From positions 79,335,203 through 79,352,702 of the forward strand of contig CM060318.1 in NCBI GenBank assembly GCA_030674155.1: 17,500 nt of DNA. The letters run 5' to 3'. The notes below the pieces were generated by a model. The model did not search any database, was not told the DNA's origin, and saw only the letters and a program-made list of their open reading frames with translations. Made by a program: the position numbers and the translations under genes. The stretch is from Stramonita haemastoma (taxonomy: Eukaryota > Mollusca > Gastropoda > Neogastropoda > Muricidae). Position 1 is the stretch's first letter; each line of letters begins with the position of its first letter. Shown here in pieces: positions 1 through 8,147 of the stretch.

Positions 1-490
1 TGGCCAAGAGGGCTGAGTGTGAAAAACCAAGTGTTACTTATACTGTTGACCTCTTTAACCAAAATTCATTCAGTTATTCATTTTTCTGCCTCCTCCTCCT
101 CCTTTTTCAACTTTTCCTTTTTTCGTTATCTTTGAGGAACGAACTTCTGGGCCATTATGAACGTTGTGGGGGTGGCTGTTGGTTAAGGATCTGAACTGAC
201 AAACAGATAAGAGATTGAAGAAAATATCGATCTGCTTGCCTTTGAGTCCTCAGAGAATTCTGGTCCAGTGCCGTGGCTTCAGTGCGATAAGAGGGCTGCT
301 GCTTGTTTCCGTGCTCTGTGTGCTGATGGAACTCTTATGTGGTTTTTTGTTGTTTTTTATGTTGGTGGTGGTGGTTTTCTTTGTTGTTGGTTTTTTTTGT
401 TTTGGTTTGGGGTTTTTTTGGGGGGGGCTTTTTATTTTGGCGGACTCTTCTTGTTTTTTGATAGTCTCCTCTTCCTTCTGTTTCTTCTGT
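1..490. other. Non-coding, T-rich flank without recognised feature
   Basis: No gene, RNA or repeat family is recognised. From about 335 onward the plus strand is strongly biased to T and G, with T and G homopolymers around 391-427. Open frames here (long hydrophobic L/F/V runs on plus, K/E runs on minus) are the product of this base bias and run straight into the TTC tract, so they are not taken as genes. Confidence 0.6.
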
Positions 491-599
491 TTTATTGTTC
501 TTGTTCTTGTTCTTGTTCTTGTTCTTGTTCTTCTTCTTCTTCTTGTTCTTGTTCTTCTTCTTCTTCTTCTTCTTCTTCTTCTTCTTCTTCTTCTTCTTC
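491..599. repeat. TTCTTG hexamer and (TTC)16 microsatellite
   Basis: Positions about 496-531 hold tandem TTCTTG-type hexamers (TTG alternating with TTC). A second short hexamer patch lies near 541-551, and an uninterrupted TTC run of 16 units fills 552-599. On the minus strand this is a GAA repeat. The TTC run is pure pyrimidine on one strand, a class known to form triplex (H-DNA) structures. All six frames through it give homopolymer-like translations. Confidence 0.92.
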
Positions 600-707
600 A
601 AATTCTTCAAATTCTTCTTCAAATTCTTCTTCTTCTTCAAATTCTTCTTCTTTTTCAAATTCTTCTTTTTCTTCGCAATGCTTTTTTCGCAATTCTTCTT
701 CGCAATT
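600..707. repeat. Interrupted TTC repeat with AAATTC and CGCAA variants
   Basis: Continuation of the TTC tract in which AAATTC interrupts the run at irregular spacing (near 600, 609, 621, 639 and 656). After 675 a second interruption type, TTCGCAAT, occurs three times (near 673, 687 and 700). It looks like an older, degenerated edge of the TTC array with higher-order variants. Confidence 0.75.
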
Positions 708-1125
708 GTACTACTACTACTTCCGCTTTTTATAATGTTCATTTTCTCTCCCTGTTGTTATTCCTTTTTGCTTGTTTTCTTTCTTTCTTTTGTTTTTTGT
801 CTCTCTGTCATTCTTCTTCTCCGTCTACAACTACTATGTCTTCACCTTTCTCTGCACCAGTCTTTCCTTCGTTCATTCCTTTCAATCTTTTTCCGTAGTT
901 ATCTCTTCTTACAACTCTTCAATCTTACCACTATTCTCTCCTCTCTGTTATTCAAAAAAAAAAGTTCTCACAATCTTCTCATTTTCAATACCCTATCCTT
1001 TCTTCTTAGCCAAACGTTTCCACTCCTCAAACCCCCCACACCTTCTTTCTCCCTTCCCTCCCATCCACCCCCACTCCCTCCCTCTCACTTCTTCCTCACC
1101 CCTTACCCTTCCCCAGGCCATCACA
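708..1125. other. Pyrimidine-rich non-coding stretch
   Basis: C- and T-rich DNA with many short TTTC, CTTC and CCCTCC runs and a short A run near 953-963. No dispersed-repeat match inside the window and no convincing exon. The plus-strand open frames through it are S/F/L/P-rich and have the same composition as the sequence bias. Confidence 0.5.
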
Positions 1126-1129
1126 AAAG

Positions 1130-1330
1130 CTCTGACAGCTCTACAAGGCTTGTGGAAGGGTTCCATTAAGGATGCCAGACCCGTATCGAACAATGGCTGC
1201 CTCCAGTCCTCACCTCTACACAGAACAGGAGTATCAGTTGATCACCATCCATTTGGGCCAATACTTTCCTGTCTCCTCCTGCACTGTTCCTACCCTTCCC
1301 ACACCCTATAGCCTACCCAAACTGCGAGTA
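1130..1330. repeat. Dispersed repeat family D, copy 1 (partial)
   Basis: The part from about 1162 to 1200 (TTCCATTAAGGATGCCAGAC, then ATCGAACAATGG) matches 4040-4082 (TTCCATCAAG, ATGTCAGACCTGGATTGAACAATGG in pieces) and more loosely 5882-5915. The following C-rich stretch resembles the C-rich middle of the copies at 4.1 and 5.9 kb only weakly. The far end of the family (a TTGTCATGG motif seen in copies 2 and 3) is not evident here. Non-coding; the class is unknown and could be a SINE-like or other non-autonomous element. Confidence 0.5.
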
Positions 1331-1339
1331 AAGAAATGG

Positions 1340-1435
1340 GCAAAATATAGCTAGGGGAAGGTATAGGGGTGGGAGATTAGGAAGAGAAATAAAGAGAGGG
1401 AGGGGGAGAAAGAGAGAATGAGAGGGGGAGGAGAG

Positions 1436-1466
<31 letters not shown>

Positions 1467-1495
1467 CAGAGACAGAGACAGAGACAGAGAGAGAT
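1340..1495. repeat. Purine-rich tract with GAAA and CAGAGA tandem repeats
   Basis: A nearly pure G/A tract on plus, containing a GAAA run at about 1437-1458 and CAGAGA hexamers at about 1466-1489. It ends where the ATTC tetranucleotide begins. Confidence 0.85.
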
Positions 1496-1535
1496 TGATT
1501 CATTCATTCGTTCATTCATCCATTCATTTTTCATT
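1494..1535. repeat. (ATTC)n tetranucleotide microsatellite
   Basis: About nine ATTC units with single-base variants (a G at about 1510, a C at about 1519). It abuts the T-rich beginning of family A copy 1; family A copy 2 is preceded by GATTT pentamers at 10872-10892. An AT-rich simple repeat therefore leads into the element in both places. Confidence 0.85.
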
Positions 1536-1760
1536 TATTCTTTTATTTCGATGATAATGGAATTTTCTACATCCAGTTTTAGAGTACATGCAATTTTGTA
1601 AATTTTGTCATCCTTTCCAACTGGCACACATGGCCTACTCTTCCAAAAAGCGGAACGGGCTTTAATGTGCGCACAAGATGTTGTGCGTGCTTTCGCACAC
1701 GGGACGTCGGTTTATAGTCTCATCCAAAGGACTGTTGGGTGGAGTGAAGTCGGCACTGAT
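1536..1760 (+). repeat. Dispersed repeat family A, copy 1
   Basis: A non-coding interspersed repeat sharing an ordered series of blocks with 10885-11060 on the same strand: TTATTCTTTTATTTCGA and GATAATGGAAT; ACATCCAGT; TGCA-TTTTGTAAAT; GGCCTACTCTT; AAGCGGAACGGG; and TTTAA-GTG-GC-CAAGATGTT. Copy 1 continues into a segment with GGTTTATAGTCTCATCC at about 1709-1725. From general recollection, similar text is common in molluscan genomes; I could not check this. No open frame is shared between the copies. Most likely a SINE-like or other non-autonomous element. Confidence 0.78.
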
Positions 1761-2300
1761 GTTAACTCCAGAGAGGGTAGGGGCAAACAGACAGACAAAC
1801 AGTCAGAGTTGATGAACAGAGCTGATATACCAAGGAACTTCAGCAAATACAGACGTCCTGGAGAAAAAAAAAAACCCCACAGAAATTTGACCAACTTTGA
1901 TCACACGAGACCACTGACTATTTTTTGTAGTCTTGACCCTTTGTCAATACACAGGGCTGAGAGGTTAGGGACAGGCAGAAGATATCCAATTGGACTTTCT
2001 TCTCTTCCCCCCTCCCCTGAGACATTTCTAATCTAGCAGAGTAGGCAGGGGCTCCGGTCTGGCCAGGAAGTCCCTGTTGGTTCTCCCCTAGTGATGAGTG
2101 AGTAGCGAGCTACACACTGTGTAAAAACTGTGTTTCTCTGTGTGTCTGCCTGTCCACCGTCTATCTGTCTGTCTGTCTATCCGTCTTCTTGCCTTTCTGT
2201 ATGCCTGCCTTTTTGGGCAGTGCTTATGATTGCTGTTTAACACATTACAGACACACATTTACACCTGCTTTAACTTCATCCTTTCCCTCTGTAGCCCAAC
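1761..2300. other. Mostly unique non-coding stretch with short CAGA and CTGT patches
   Basis: A small CAGACA-type patch at about 1783-1806 lies just downstream of family A copy 1. A TCTGTCTGTCTG patch is at about 2162-2180. No conserved coding signal, splice pattern or RNA is visible. The 143-residue plus frame that starts at 1605 begins inside the dispersed repeat and is rejected as a gene. Confidence 0.5.
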
Positions 2301-2307
2301 CCCTTTT

Positions 2308-2489
2308 ACACACACACACATACACACACGTACACATGCATGCACTCACACACACACATACACATACACACAAGCGCGCACACACACAAACGCATACACA
2401 CACGCGCGCACACACACATATACACACATACACACACGCGTACACACACACACACATAGGCACGCGCACACACACACATACACACACAA
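2308..2489. repeat. Imperfect (CA)n compound microsatellite
   Basis: CA-dominated alternating purine-pyrimidine DNA with TACACA, CGCGCA and CATACA interruptions. The GC-alternating patches near 2374, 2402 and 2437 raise Z-DNA potential. Degeneration suggests an old array. Confidence 0.92.
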
Positions 2490-2654
2490 ACTACTATACC
2501 ATCTCTTTCATGCCAGACTTAATACAGTAGCAGAGTCTAGCCAGACATCCAAGGAAAAGCATTACATTTTATACTATGCATGTCATACTAGACTGGAACA
2601 AGGACTGGTCTTATTTATCCCATACTCTTCCCTCTTTCGTTTGTGCCCAGATGA

Positions 2655-2920
2655 CTTCCAGCTAGCCAGATAACAATCCATACAGCCAACCAACCAGCTA
2701 CCCAGAAAGCCAATCAACCAACCAACTAGCCAGCCAGCCATCTAACCAGCTAGCCAACCAACCAACCAGCTAATCAGTCAGTAAAACCAGCCAGTCAGTC
2801 ACCCAGACAGCCATCAAACCAACCAACCAGCCAGCCGACCAGCTACCCAGCCAGTCATCCATCCACCCATCCATCCAATCAACCAGTCAGCCAGCAAGTC
2901 AGCCAACCAGCCAGCCATGC
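2655..2920. repeat. Degenerate CCAN tetranucleotide array (CCAG/CCAA/CCAT)
   Basis: About 265 bp built mostly from CCAG, CCAA, TCAN and CCAT tetramers, giving CCAACCAACCAGCCAG-like text throughout with frequent point changes. A 4-bp phase is maintained over long sub-blocks. It is an old tetranucleotide satellite, distinct in motif from the CAGA and CTGT tracts elsewhere. Confidence 0.85.
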
Positions 2921-3225
2921 AGTCTGATACATCCAAACACAACTTATCAGCTGATCCTCACCCCCTTTCCAGTGATGCCCCTGCCCAATCAGGAAATGAG
3001 GGGAGGGGAAGGCAGGGGACAAGGATGGGGAACAGACAGACAGACAGGGAGTGGGGGGAGATAAGGGTGGGGAGGCTGAGGGATGCCAGTTGTCATGGCT
3101 ACATAATCCTGGTGTACCCTGCTCGCCTTGCTGACTCCATCTGTGGGGATGTGGATGGCAAAGTCTCTGCCCTTGTGGACCTCAATCCTCCCGCATCTGC
3201 CTGTACACAGCCCTTCAAATAGGGT
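2921..3225. repeat. Dispersed repeat family D, copy 2
   Basis: After a short C-rich part (CTCACCCCCTTTCC) comes a G-rich purine stretch (about 2996-3090) with a small CAGA expansion at 3035-3048. The family's most recognisable block follows at about 3085-3120: AGTTGTCATGGCTACATAAT then a GTGTACCCT-like end. This corresponds to GGTTGTCATGGCGACCTAAT and TTTGCCCT at about 4322-4354. The order C-rich, G-rich purine, TTGTCATGG block is the same as in copy 3. Confidence 0.62.
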
Positions 3226-3486
3226 TATTATAATATTTTTAAAAATCCCATCTCCATAATTTTCTCTTTTAGTTTTCGTGCATGCTCAGCTGGTCTGTCA
3301 GGCTTAGTTATTGTCTGTGCGCTCCATTATGTCTTTATTTAAATGTCTCAAGTCTGCTGATGTTTGTTTTGTTCACATCCCTTTGACCTACAAGTATACC
3401 ATGCTCAGCCCGAAAACTCCATCCAAAATATTGATTCTCTTTGGGCCTGCTAATCGTATTTTGGTGTCGGAATGTCACAAATCTAT
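3226..3486. other. Unique non-coding stretch
   Basis: AT-leaning sequence of about 260 bp between family D copy 2 and the long compound microsatellite. I see no repeat match, exon or RNA. The plus frame starting at 3311 is open only until it enters the TC/CA tract. Confidence 0.45.
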
Positions 3487-3917
<431 letters not shown>

Positions 3918-4015
3918 CAGGTGCTTAACGGCAGCACAACGCATTTTCGCTCATGTGACAGACAAGAATACTTGCTGTCTGAGTGTTCAAGAAAGAAGAA
4001 GAAGAAGGAAGGAAA
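3918..4015 (+). repeat. Dispersed repeat family C, copy 1
   Basis: The block from about 3921 to 3990 (GTGCTTAACGGCAGCACAAC, GCATTTTCG, CAGACAAGAATA, TTGCTGTCTGAGTG) matches the reverse complement of about 16909-16980 at most positions. It ends in an AAG-rich tail (AAGAAAGAAGAAGAAGAAGG, 3990-4015), which resembles the simple-sequence tail of a retroposed short element. The start is lost in the CA microsatellite. The class is not established. Confidence 0.72.
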
Positions 4016-4027
4016 GAGTCTCGCAAC

Positions 4028-4395
4028 GTGTGTGGACTAGTTCCATCAAGTTAAAGATGTCAGACCTGGATTGAACAATGGGTGGCCACTGTCCAAAAAA
4101 AGAACCCACTCTCTTTGCCCTCACCATCCCATGATCCTGCCCTCACAACAAAAGCATCCTCACTATAGCACCAACCCTGCCAGTTACCTCCTTCTTCTCA
4201 ACTCCCTATCCCCCCCCCACCCTGCCAGAAAAAGTCATGGTGGTGGGGAAGTGGATAGGATGGGGTCAGGAGAGGGGGGAAGGAGAGGCCAAAAATTGGA
4301 AGACAGGAGATGAGGGTGGTTGGTTGTCATGGCGACCTAATTCCTGTTTGCCCTACTATAGCCAGACTTGGGTCCATCTATCTTGATTTAGAGAA
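4028..4395. repeat. Dispersed repeat family D, copy 3 (most complete)
   Basis: Begins with the block GGACTAGTTCCATCAAG and AAAGATGTCAGACCTGGATT, then a C-rich middle, ACCTCCTTCT at about 4187, a G-rich purine segment (4230-4318), and the block GGTTGTCATGGCGACCTAAT at about 4322. It shares its left block with copies 1 and 4, the ACCTCCTTCT block with copy 4, and the right block with copy 2, which is why the four segments are joined into one family. No coding potential. Confidence 0.65.
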
Positions 4396-4455
4396 CAGAC
4401 CCTATCCCTTGTGTGCATGCATTATCAAACTTGGGACTGTGTATCCTAGTTGGAT

Positions 4456-4481
4456 GTGTGTGTGTTCGTGTGTGTGTGTGT

Positions 4482-4523
<42 letters not shown>

Positions 4524-4553
4524 TGTGTGTCTGTGTGTCTGTGTGTCTGTGTG
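4456..4553. repeat. (GT)n microsatellite with GTGTGTCT variants
   Basis: GT alternation with one GG break near 4482, then four GTGTGTCT-type octamers at about 4514-4550. It lies about 60 bp beyond the end of family D copy 3. Confidence 0.93.
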
Positions 4554-4599
4554 TGAGGGAGCAGGGGTGTTATAAAATCTATGTGAAGTGAGTTCAATT

Positions 4600-5428
4600 T
4601 TGTTTGTATTATAAACCTGGGTCAGTTTTTTATTCTTTAATAAGCCTAAAGTATTGAACCGTCCTTCAACTGAGTCCTGCTTGTCATAGCAAAGTCAGCA
4701 TGAGGGATACTTAAGGGATTCAACCCGTTTACATGACCTTTCTTTGCCTTTGAATCTACGCTCTGTGTTACAAAAAGTGTGTTCGCATGTGTAAATGGCA
4801 AGGTGTTTCATCTGTACCAAATAATTATGTTGTATGTTGTTATTGTTTGTTTCGTTGTCATTGTTGTAGGTTTTAGTATGGAGGTTGTTTTATTTGAGAT
4901 TTTTGTTTGTTTCTTTCTATCTTTCTTTTTTTTCTCTTTCCGTTAGATATTTTTCTTTCTTTAATGAGGTACATAACTGAAAAGAGACTATTGAGTCAGA
5001 TGTGAACAGTTTGTTCTCATAGACGAACCCGAACTCCCTTGCTTTGCTTGAAATTTTCCTCTTTCTGAAAAAATACTTTATCATCTAATAACTTTGATAG
5101 GTCTTTCAGTTTCACACTGAAATGTCCTCCTTGGTAGAGCTTTGTGGATGGATCAATATCAGGGAAGTGTATCGTTTGACCCTAGGGGGCAAAGTCAGAC
5201 TTGAATTTGAGGTTGGTCTCCCACAAGGGAGGAAATTACGAGTTAATTTTGTTGTTCAGTCCCTTTAGTGGAATGCCATTGTTATCAAAATCCACGCCTT
5301 CGAAAGACCCTGGTTTTACCCCAAAATTGTTTTTGTATTGTGTGTTTGTTGTTTTGTTGTTTTTCTAATGGTGGTATGGGGTGATAATGGACTTTTGAAT
5401 TATTGTTGGAAAACAGGAAAGCAGGAGA
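4600..5428. other. AT-leaning unique non-coding region
   Basis: About 830 bp with no dispersed-repeat match in the window, no long open frame and no clear exon. T-rich patches (near 4830-4960) and short TTGT and TTTC runs occur. Could be intron or intergenic DNA. Confidence 0.5.
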
Positions 5429-5632
5429 GAAAAAGGTAAAAAGGTAAAAGTGTCCTATAACCTATGAGGTCGTAGGGGAGCGAGGCATCAGAGACCTCAG
5501 CATCCCTAGGGGCCAGACTATTGAGGGCGGCGCCCATCTCCTCTTCTTCGCTGCTTTACCTTCCCTGACCCTGAAGAGGACAGGTACCCATTTACAGCTG
5601 AGTGGACTGGGGGAGTGTACTGAAGCCAAGGC
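5429..5632 (+). repeat. Dispersed repeat family B, copy 1
   Basis: Matches 12865-13054 on the same strand along its whole length. Shared blocks include AAAAGGTAAAAGGTAAA-like head, GTCGTAGGGGAGCGA-GCATC, AGGGCGGC, GCTGCTTTACCTTCCCTGAC, GGCAGGTACCCATTT-like, and GTACTGAAGCCAAGG at the end. Copy 1 retains CAGCTGAGTGGACTGGGG, part of which is missing in copy 2. The GTACCCATTT plus CAGCTG-GTGGACTG combination resembles a repeat core I recall as widespread in molluscan genomes; this is recollection, not a search. No open frame is conserved. Confidence 0.82.
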
Positions 5633-5649
5633 CCACAGTATTGTCCCAG

Positions 5650-5668
5650 AAAGAAGAGAGAGAGAGAC

Positions 5669-5717
<49 letters not shown>

Positions 5718-5745
5718 AAGACAGAAAGACAGACAGACAGCAGAG
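5650..5745. repeat. (GA)n followed by (CAGA)n microsatellite
   Basis: A GA run at about 5653-5681 passes into CAGA tetramers (5681-5713), AAGACAG variants, then CAGA again to about 5741. It begins roughly 20 bp after the end of family B copy 1. Confidence 0.94.
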
Positions 5746-5829
5746 ACAGGGGAGAAGTACTACCTCAGCCCTGCCCTACTTGCTATCCCGTTACCCCCTG
5801 ACCAACCCCCCTCTCCTCTGCCTCTGTGA

Positions 5830-6160
5830 CAAATGGACCAGCCATGCACTGAGCTAGGCTAGCTAAGCCCAGCTGTACCACAAAGGATGTCGGAGCAGGA
5901 TTAAACAACCAGTGGCCCTGGTCATCCATCCGCCACCCACCCCACCCCACCCCAAAAACAGCAGCCTCCCTTCACCCTAGCTATGCCAATTAATTAACCT
6001 CCTTCTGTCAAACCTTCTGCCTGATCAGAGAATGGACGGGAAGTGGGAGGGCAGGTGGAGGAAAAGGGAGGATGGGGTAGGAGGGTTAGGGAAGGGGGTG
6101 GGGGCTGGGAGACACAGGCAAAAGAGCGGATGGTTGTAGCAATTGTTATGACAATCAGAG
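5830..6160. repeat. Dispersed repeat family D, copy 4
   Basis: The left block is ACAAAGGATGTCGGAGCAGGATTAAACAACCAGTGGCC (read in parts from about 5880 to 5917). The C-rich middle includes CCACCCACCCCACCCC. Then come TTAACCTCCTTCTGTCAAACC, matching copy 3, and a G-rich purine segment at about 6040-6110. The right block is degraded (GGTTGTAGCAATTGTTATGA at about 6131). Same order of parts as copies 2 and 3. Confidence 0.6.
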
Positions 6161-6336
6161 CTGCTGTTGCTGTGATGTTGCTGTTATTGTTTTTGTTGGC
6201 GGTGGTAGTGAGTGGTGAGTGAGTGAGTGGGTTGAGGTGTGTGGGGGGTGGTGAATGTTCTCCACCTTTACGCCCAGAGGGTCTTCCGAATATGCTCTCT
6301 GTCTCCCCCCTCCCCCCTCACCCGGATCATGTGTAC

Positions 6337-6337
<1 letters not shown>

Positions 6338-6377
<40 letters not shown>

Positions 6378-6386
6378 ACACACAAC
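6338..6386. repeat. (CA)n microsatellite
   Basis: CA alternation of about 19 units with one CCA break near 6375. Flanks are unique. Confidence 0.93.
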
Positions 6387-7325
6387 ACTGGATGGGTAGT
6401 TGGCGCAGTAAGTATGACTGTTTTCAAGCATCCTGCTGGTATAGACAGCCATACTCCTTTAATTAATAGGAGGGCACTGGTTGTGATTGCTGAAACCTTG
6501 TCGCGTATACAAAAAAAAATCTTTGTACTTGTTGCTTTCTTATCAGATCCAATACCTCTGGACCCCCTTCTGTCTTTTGATGTCCGATTCACCTGCCATC
6601 TCTCCGGAACCGAAGATAAAGATTTGCCAGTTGTTGTTTTTTTTATGAAGCTAGTGCCTTACTTTAAAATGCTGTTAGAGCTTGAAAATAAATGTTTTTG
6701 TTGGGATTCTTTCAGCCATGACGTACTCTCAGCAAAACAACCTACATTTGTTTTTATAGACAAACAAAAGTCTGCTGATGTCGGAGCACAGCTGCCTGGT
6801 TTGCAGGGTTCTTGAAACCAGTCACGATCACACAGGCAAACTTCACATCCAGAGTGGACTGAAGTCTCACAGTGGTTCCCAGGTCGTGAGGAGTGAGAGA
6901 TCGAGAATGCACTAATTTATCCTGGTTAACGTTAAGCTGAGGAGTGCCCACAGAAAACACTCCTCTATGATTTCTGTTTGGAAAAACCCGTTTGTTGTGT
7001 CAGAGAGCTGCATCAAACAGTGTCTCTTCCCCCTGAGGGTTAGTGCTGGATGTAGCATGCCTCTGACATCGTTATTATCCTCTGTAAGAGATTGTGTCAG
7101 TTTGGGGCTGCCTTTGTCGCACGAATCCTCCACTGCTTTCTTTTCCGTTCTCTTCTATTTTTTCTATTTTCCCTGCCTTTTTGATAGCAGATGTTTTTTT
7201 GCATCTCATTGTCTAAGCTTATTTAAAGTCTTCTTCCTGTCCAGTGCTATGTGTCTCAGTCAGTGCCACCCCCTCCCTCCCAACAGAACCTAGCGCTGAA
7301 CTAAATTATCAGTCATGTAAAATTT
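6387..7325. other. Mostly unique region, possible gene neighbourhood
   Basis: About 940 bp without dispersed-repeat matches. A polypyrimidine-to-CAG stretch precedes 6546 on plus, but no matching donor is visible. On minus, 6754-6936 reads like coding sequence (described separately). The rest (6960-7320) shows T-rich and C-rich patches only. Confidence 0.4.
6754..6936 (-). other. Weak exon candidate, minus strand, no recognised family
   Basis: On minus, a possible acceptor (TTTTCTGTGGGCACTCCTCAG) is followed by an open frame of about 60 codons beginning LNVNQDKLVHSR, passing through LTPHDLGTTVRLQ and VKFACVIVTGFKNP, and ending QQTFVCL before a TAA at 6754-6756. The amino-acid mix and the use of GTG, CTG, AAG and CAG codons look more like real coding sequence than the repeat-derived frames. 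An 8-bp inverted repeat (6939-6946 with 6958-6965, GAGGAGTG/CACTCCTC) overlaps the acceptor. I recognise no domain, and the frame could be open by chance. Confidence 0.22.
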
Positions 7326-7327
7326 CA

Positions 7328-7332
7328 ACACC

Positions 7333-7368
<36 letters not shown>

Positions 7369-7398
7369 CACACACCACACACACAAACAAACACACGC

Positions 7399-7431
<33 letters not shown>

Positions 7432-7522
7432 CACTCACACACGCGCGCATCACACACGCACACACGCACGCACTTACACACACACATACACACACATACA
7501 CACACGCGCGCGCGCGTGCGCG
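7328..7522. repeat. CA / GCAC / CG compound microsatellite
   Basis: CA run (about 7331-7368), CCCACACACC breaks, a GCAC tetramer run of about eight units (7399-7432), mixed CA and CG patches, and a CG-alternating end at about 7505-7522 (CGCGCGCGCGCGTGCGCG). The strong CG alternation is a good Z-DNA candidate. The flanking minus-strand C/V-rich frames are repeat translation. Confidence 0.95.
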
Positions 7523-7710
7523 TCTACATATTTGAATATATTTTAGACTAGAAGTTACCATACCCCACACTTTCTCTATCTCAGCAGACCGAATTCTCAG
7601 CCAAGTCTTTCTCTCTCAACTCTTGTTGTCGGCTGACTTATGGAAGACCTCAAAGCACAATGATAGCTATCTTTATTGTTGTTGTTTGTTGTTGTTGTTT
7701 TTATTCCCAG

Positions 7711-7818
7711 TCTGTCAACATCCACAAGGGCCAAATGCCGACGATGCACAATGAAGATAAACGGTTTGGAGATAAGGAACCAGACAGCTATCTTCCTTTC
7801 TACAAGATTGTCATCTGA
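7711..7818 (+). CDS. Possible terminal exon fragment, unrecognised protein
   Basis: A T/G-rich tract from about 7670 ends in TTTTTATTCCCAG at 7710, a good splice acceptor. If the exon is in phase 0, 35 codons follow, starting SVNIHKGQMPTMHNEDKR and ending DSYLPFYKIVI, then TGA at 7816-7818. The peptide is charged and not low-complexity. An AATAAA is at 7885-7890, 67 bp after the stop, as expected for a last exon with a short 3' UTR. Against it: the region is A-rich so AATAAA may be chance, and an alternative plus frame (STSTRAKCRRCTMKI onward) stays open to 7918. I recognise no family and see no upstream exon in the window. Treat as a hypothesis. Confidence 0.28.
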   Translation, partial: SVNIHKGQMPTMHNEDKRFGDKEPDSYLPFYKIVI

Positions 7819-7884
7819 CAGGGAAACGAAACAGACACAACAAGAAGGAAAGAAAGCACGAAAGAAACAAAGTATAAAAAAAAT

Positions 7885-7890
7885 AATAAA
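7885..7890 (+). promoter_or_regulatory. Possible polyadenylation signal AATAAA
   Basis: A canonical AATAAA hexamer, 67 bp after the TGA of the terminal-exon candidate. The surrounding DNA (7870-8340) is very AT-rich and contains further similar hexamers, so the call depends wholly on the exon being real. Confidence 0.2.
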
Positions 7891-8050
7891 ACCCCATAAA
7901 TACTGCAAAGTGATTTGACAAAGCACATAATGATTCTCTCCCAATGGGGCTTGGTAATGGAAAACATTAATAACTAGCAACGAAAAAAATATTTTAAAAA
8001 ACAGATAAATAATTAAATAATACTTAACAACATAAACAAAAAATAACATT

Positions 8051-8120
8051 CCGAACACAAGGCAACTCAAAAAAATATCGGAACACAAAAAAAGAAATCA
8101 AAAGAATATCAGAACACAAA
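8051..8120. repeat. Small tandem repeat around GAACACAA, about 28-31 bp period
   Basis: GAACACAA occurs at 8053-8060, 8081-8088 and 8112-8119, at spacings of 28 and 31 bp. The last two share the longer context AATATC-GAACACAAA followed by A-rich sequence. Three imperfect units. Confidence 0.7.
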
Positions 8121-8147
8121 AGAAACAACCCAAATGAATATAGACAA

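Noticed and set aside
215..1311. Several long overlapping plus frames rich in L, F, S (up to 227 residues) and minus frames rich in K or E
   Set aside because: They follow the T/C bias and the TTC repeat in every frame. No start context, domain or splice pattern sets one apart.
2189..2673. His/Thr-rich plus frames and Cys/Val-rich minus frame
   Set aside because: Translation of a CA/GT microsatellite.
7597..8088. 163-residue minus frame rich in F, I, Y
   Set aside because: Runs through an A-rich (T-rich on minus) region, has no motif and crosses the more plausible plus-strand exon candidate. The composition explains the hydrophobic look.
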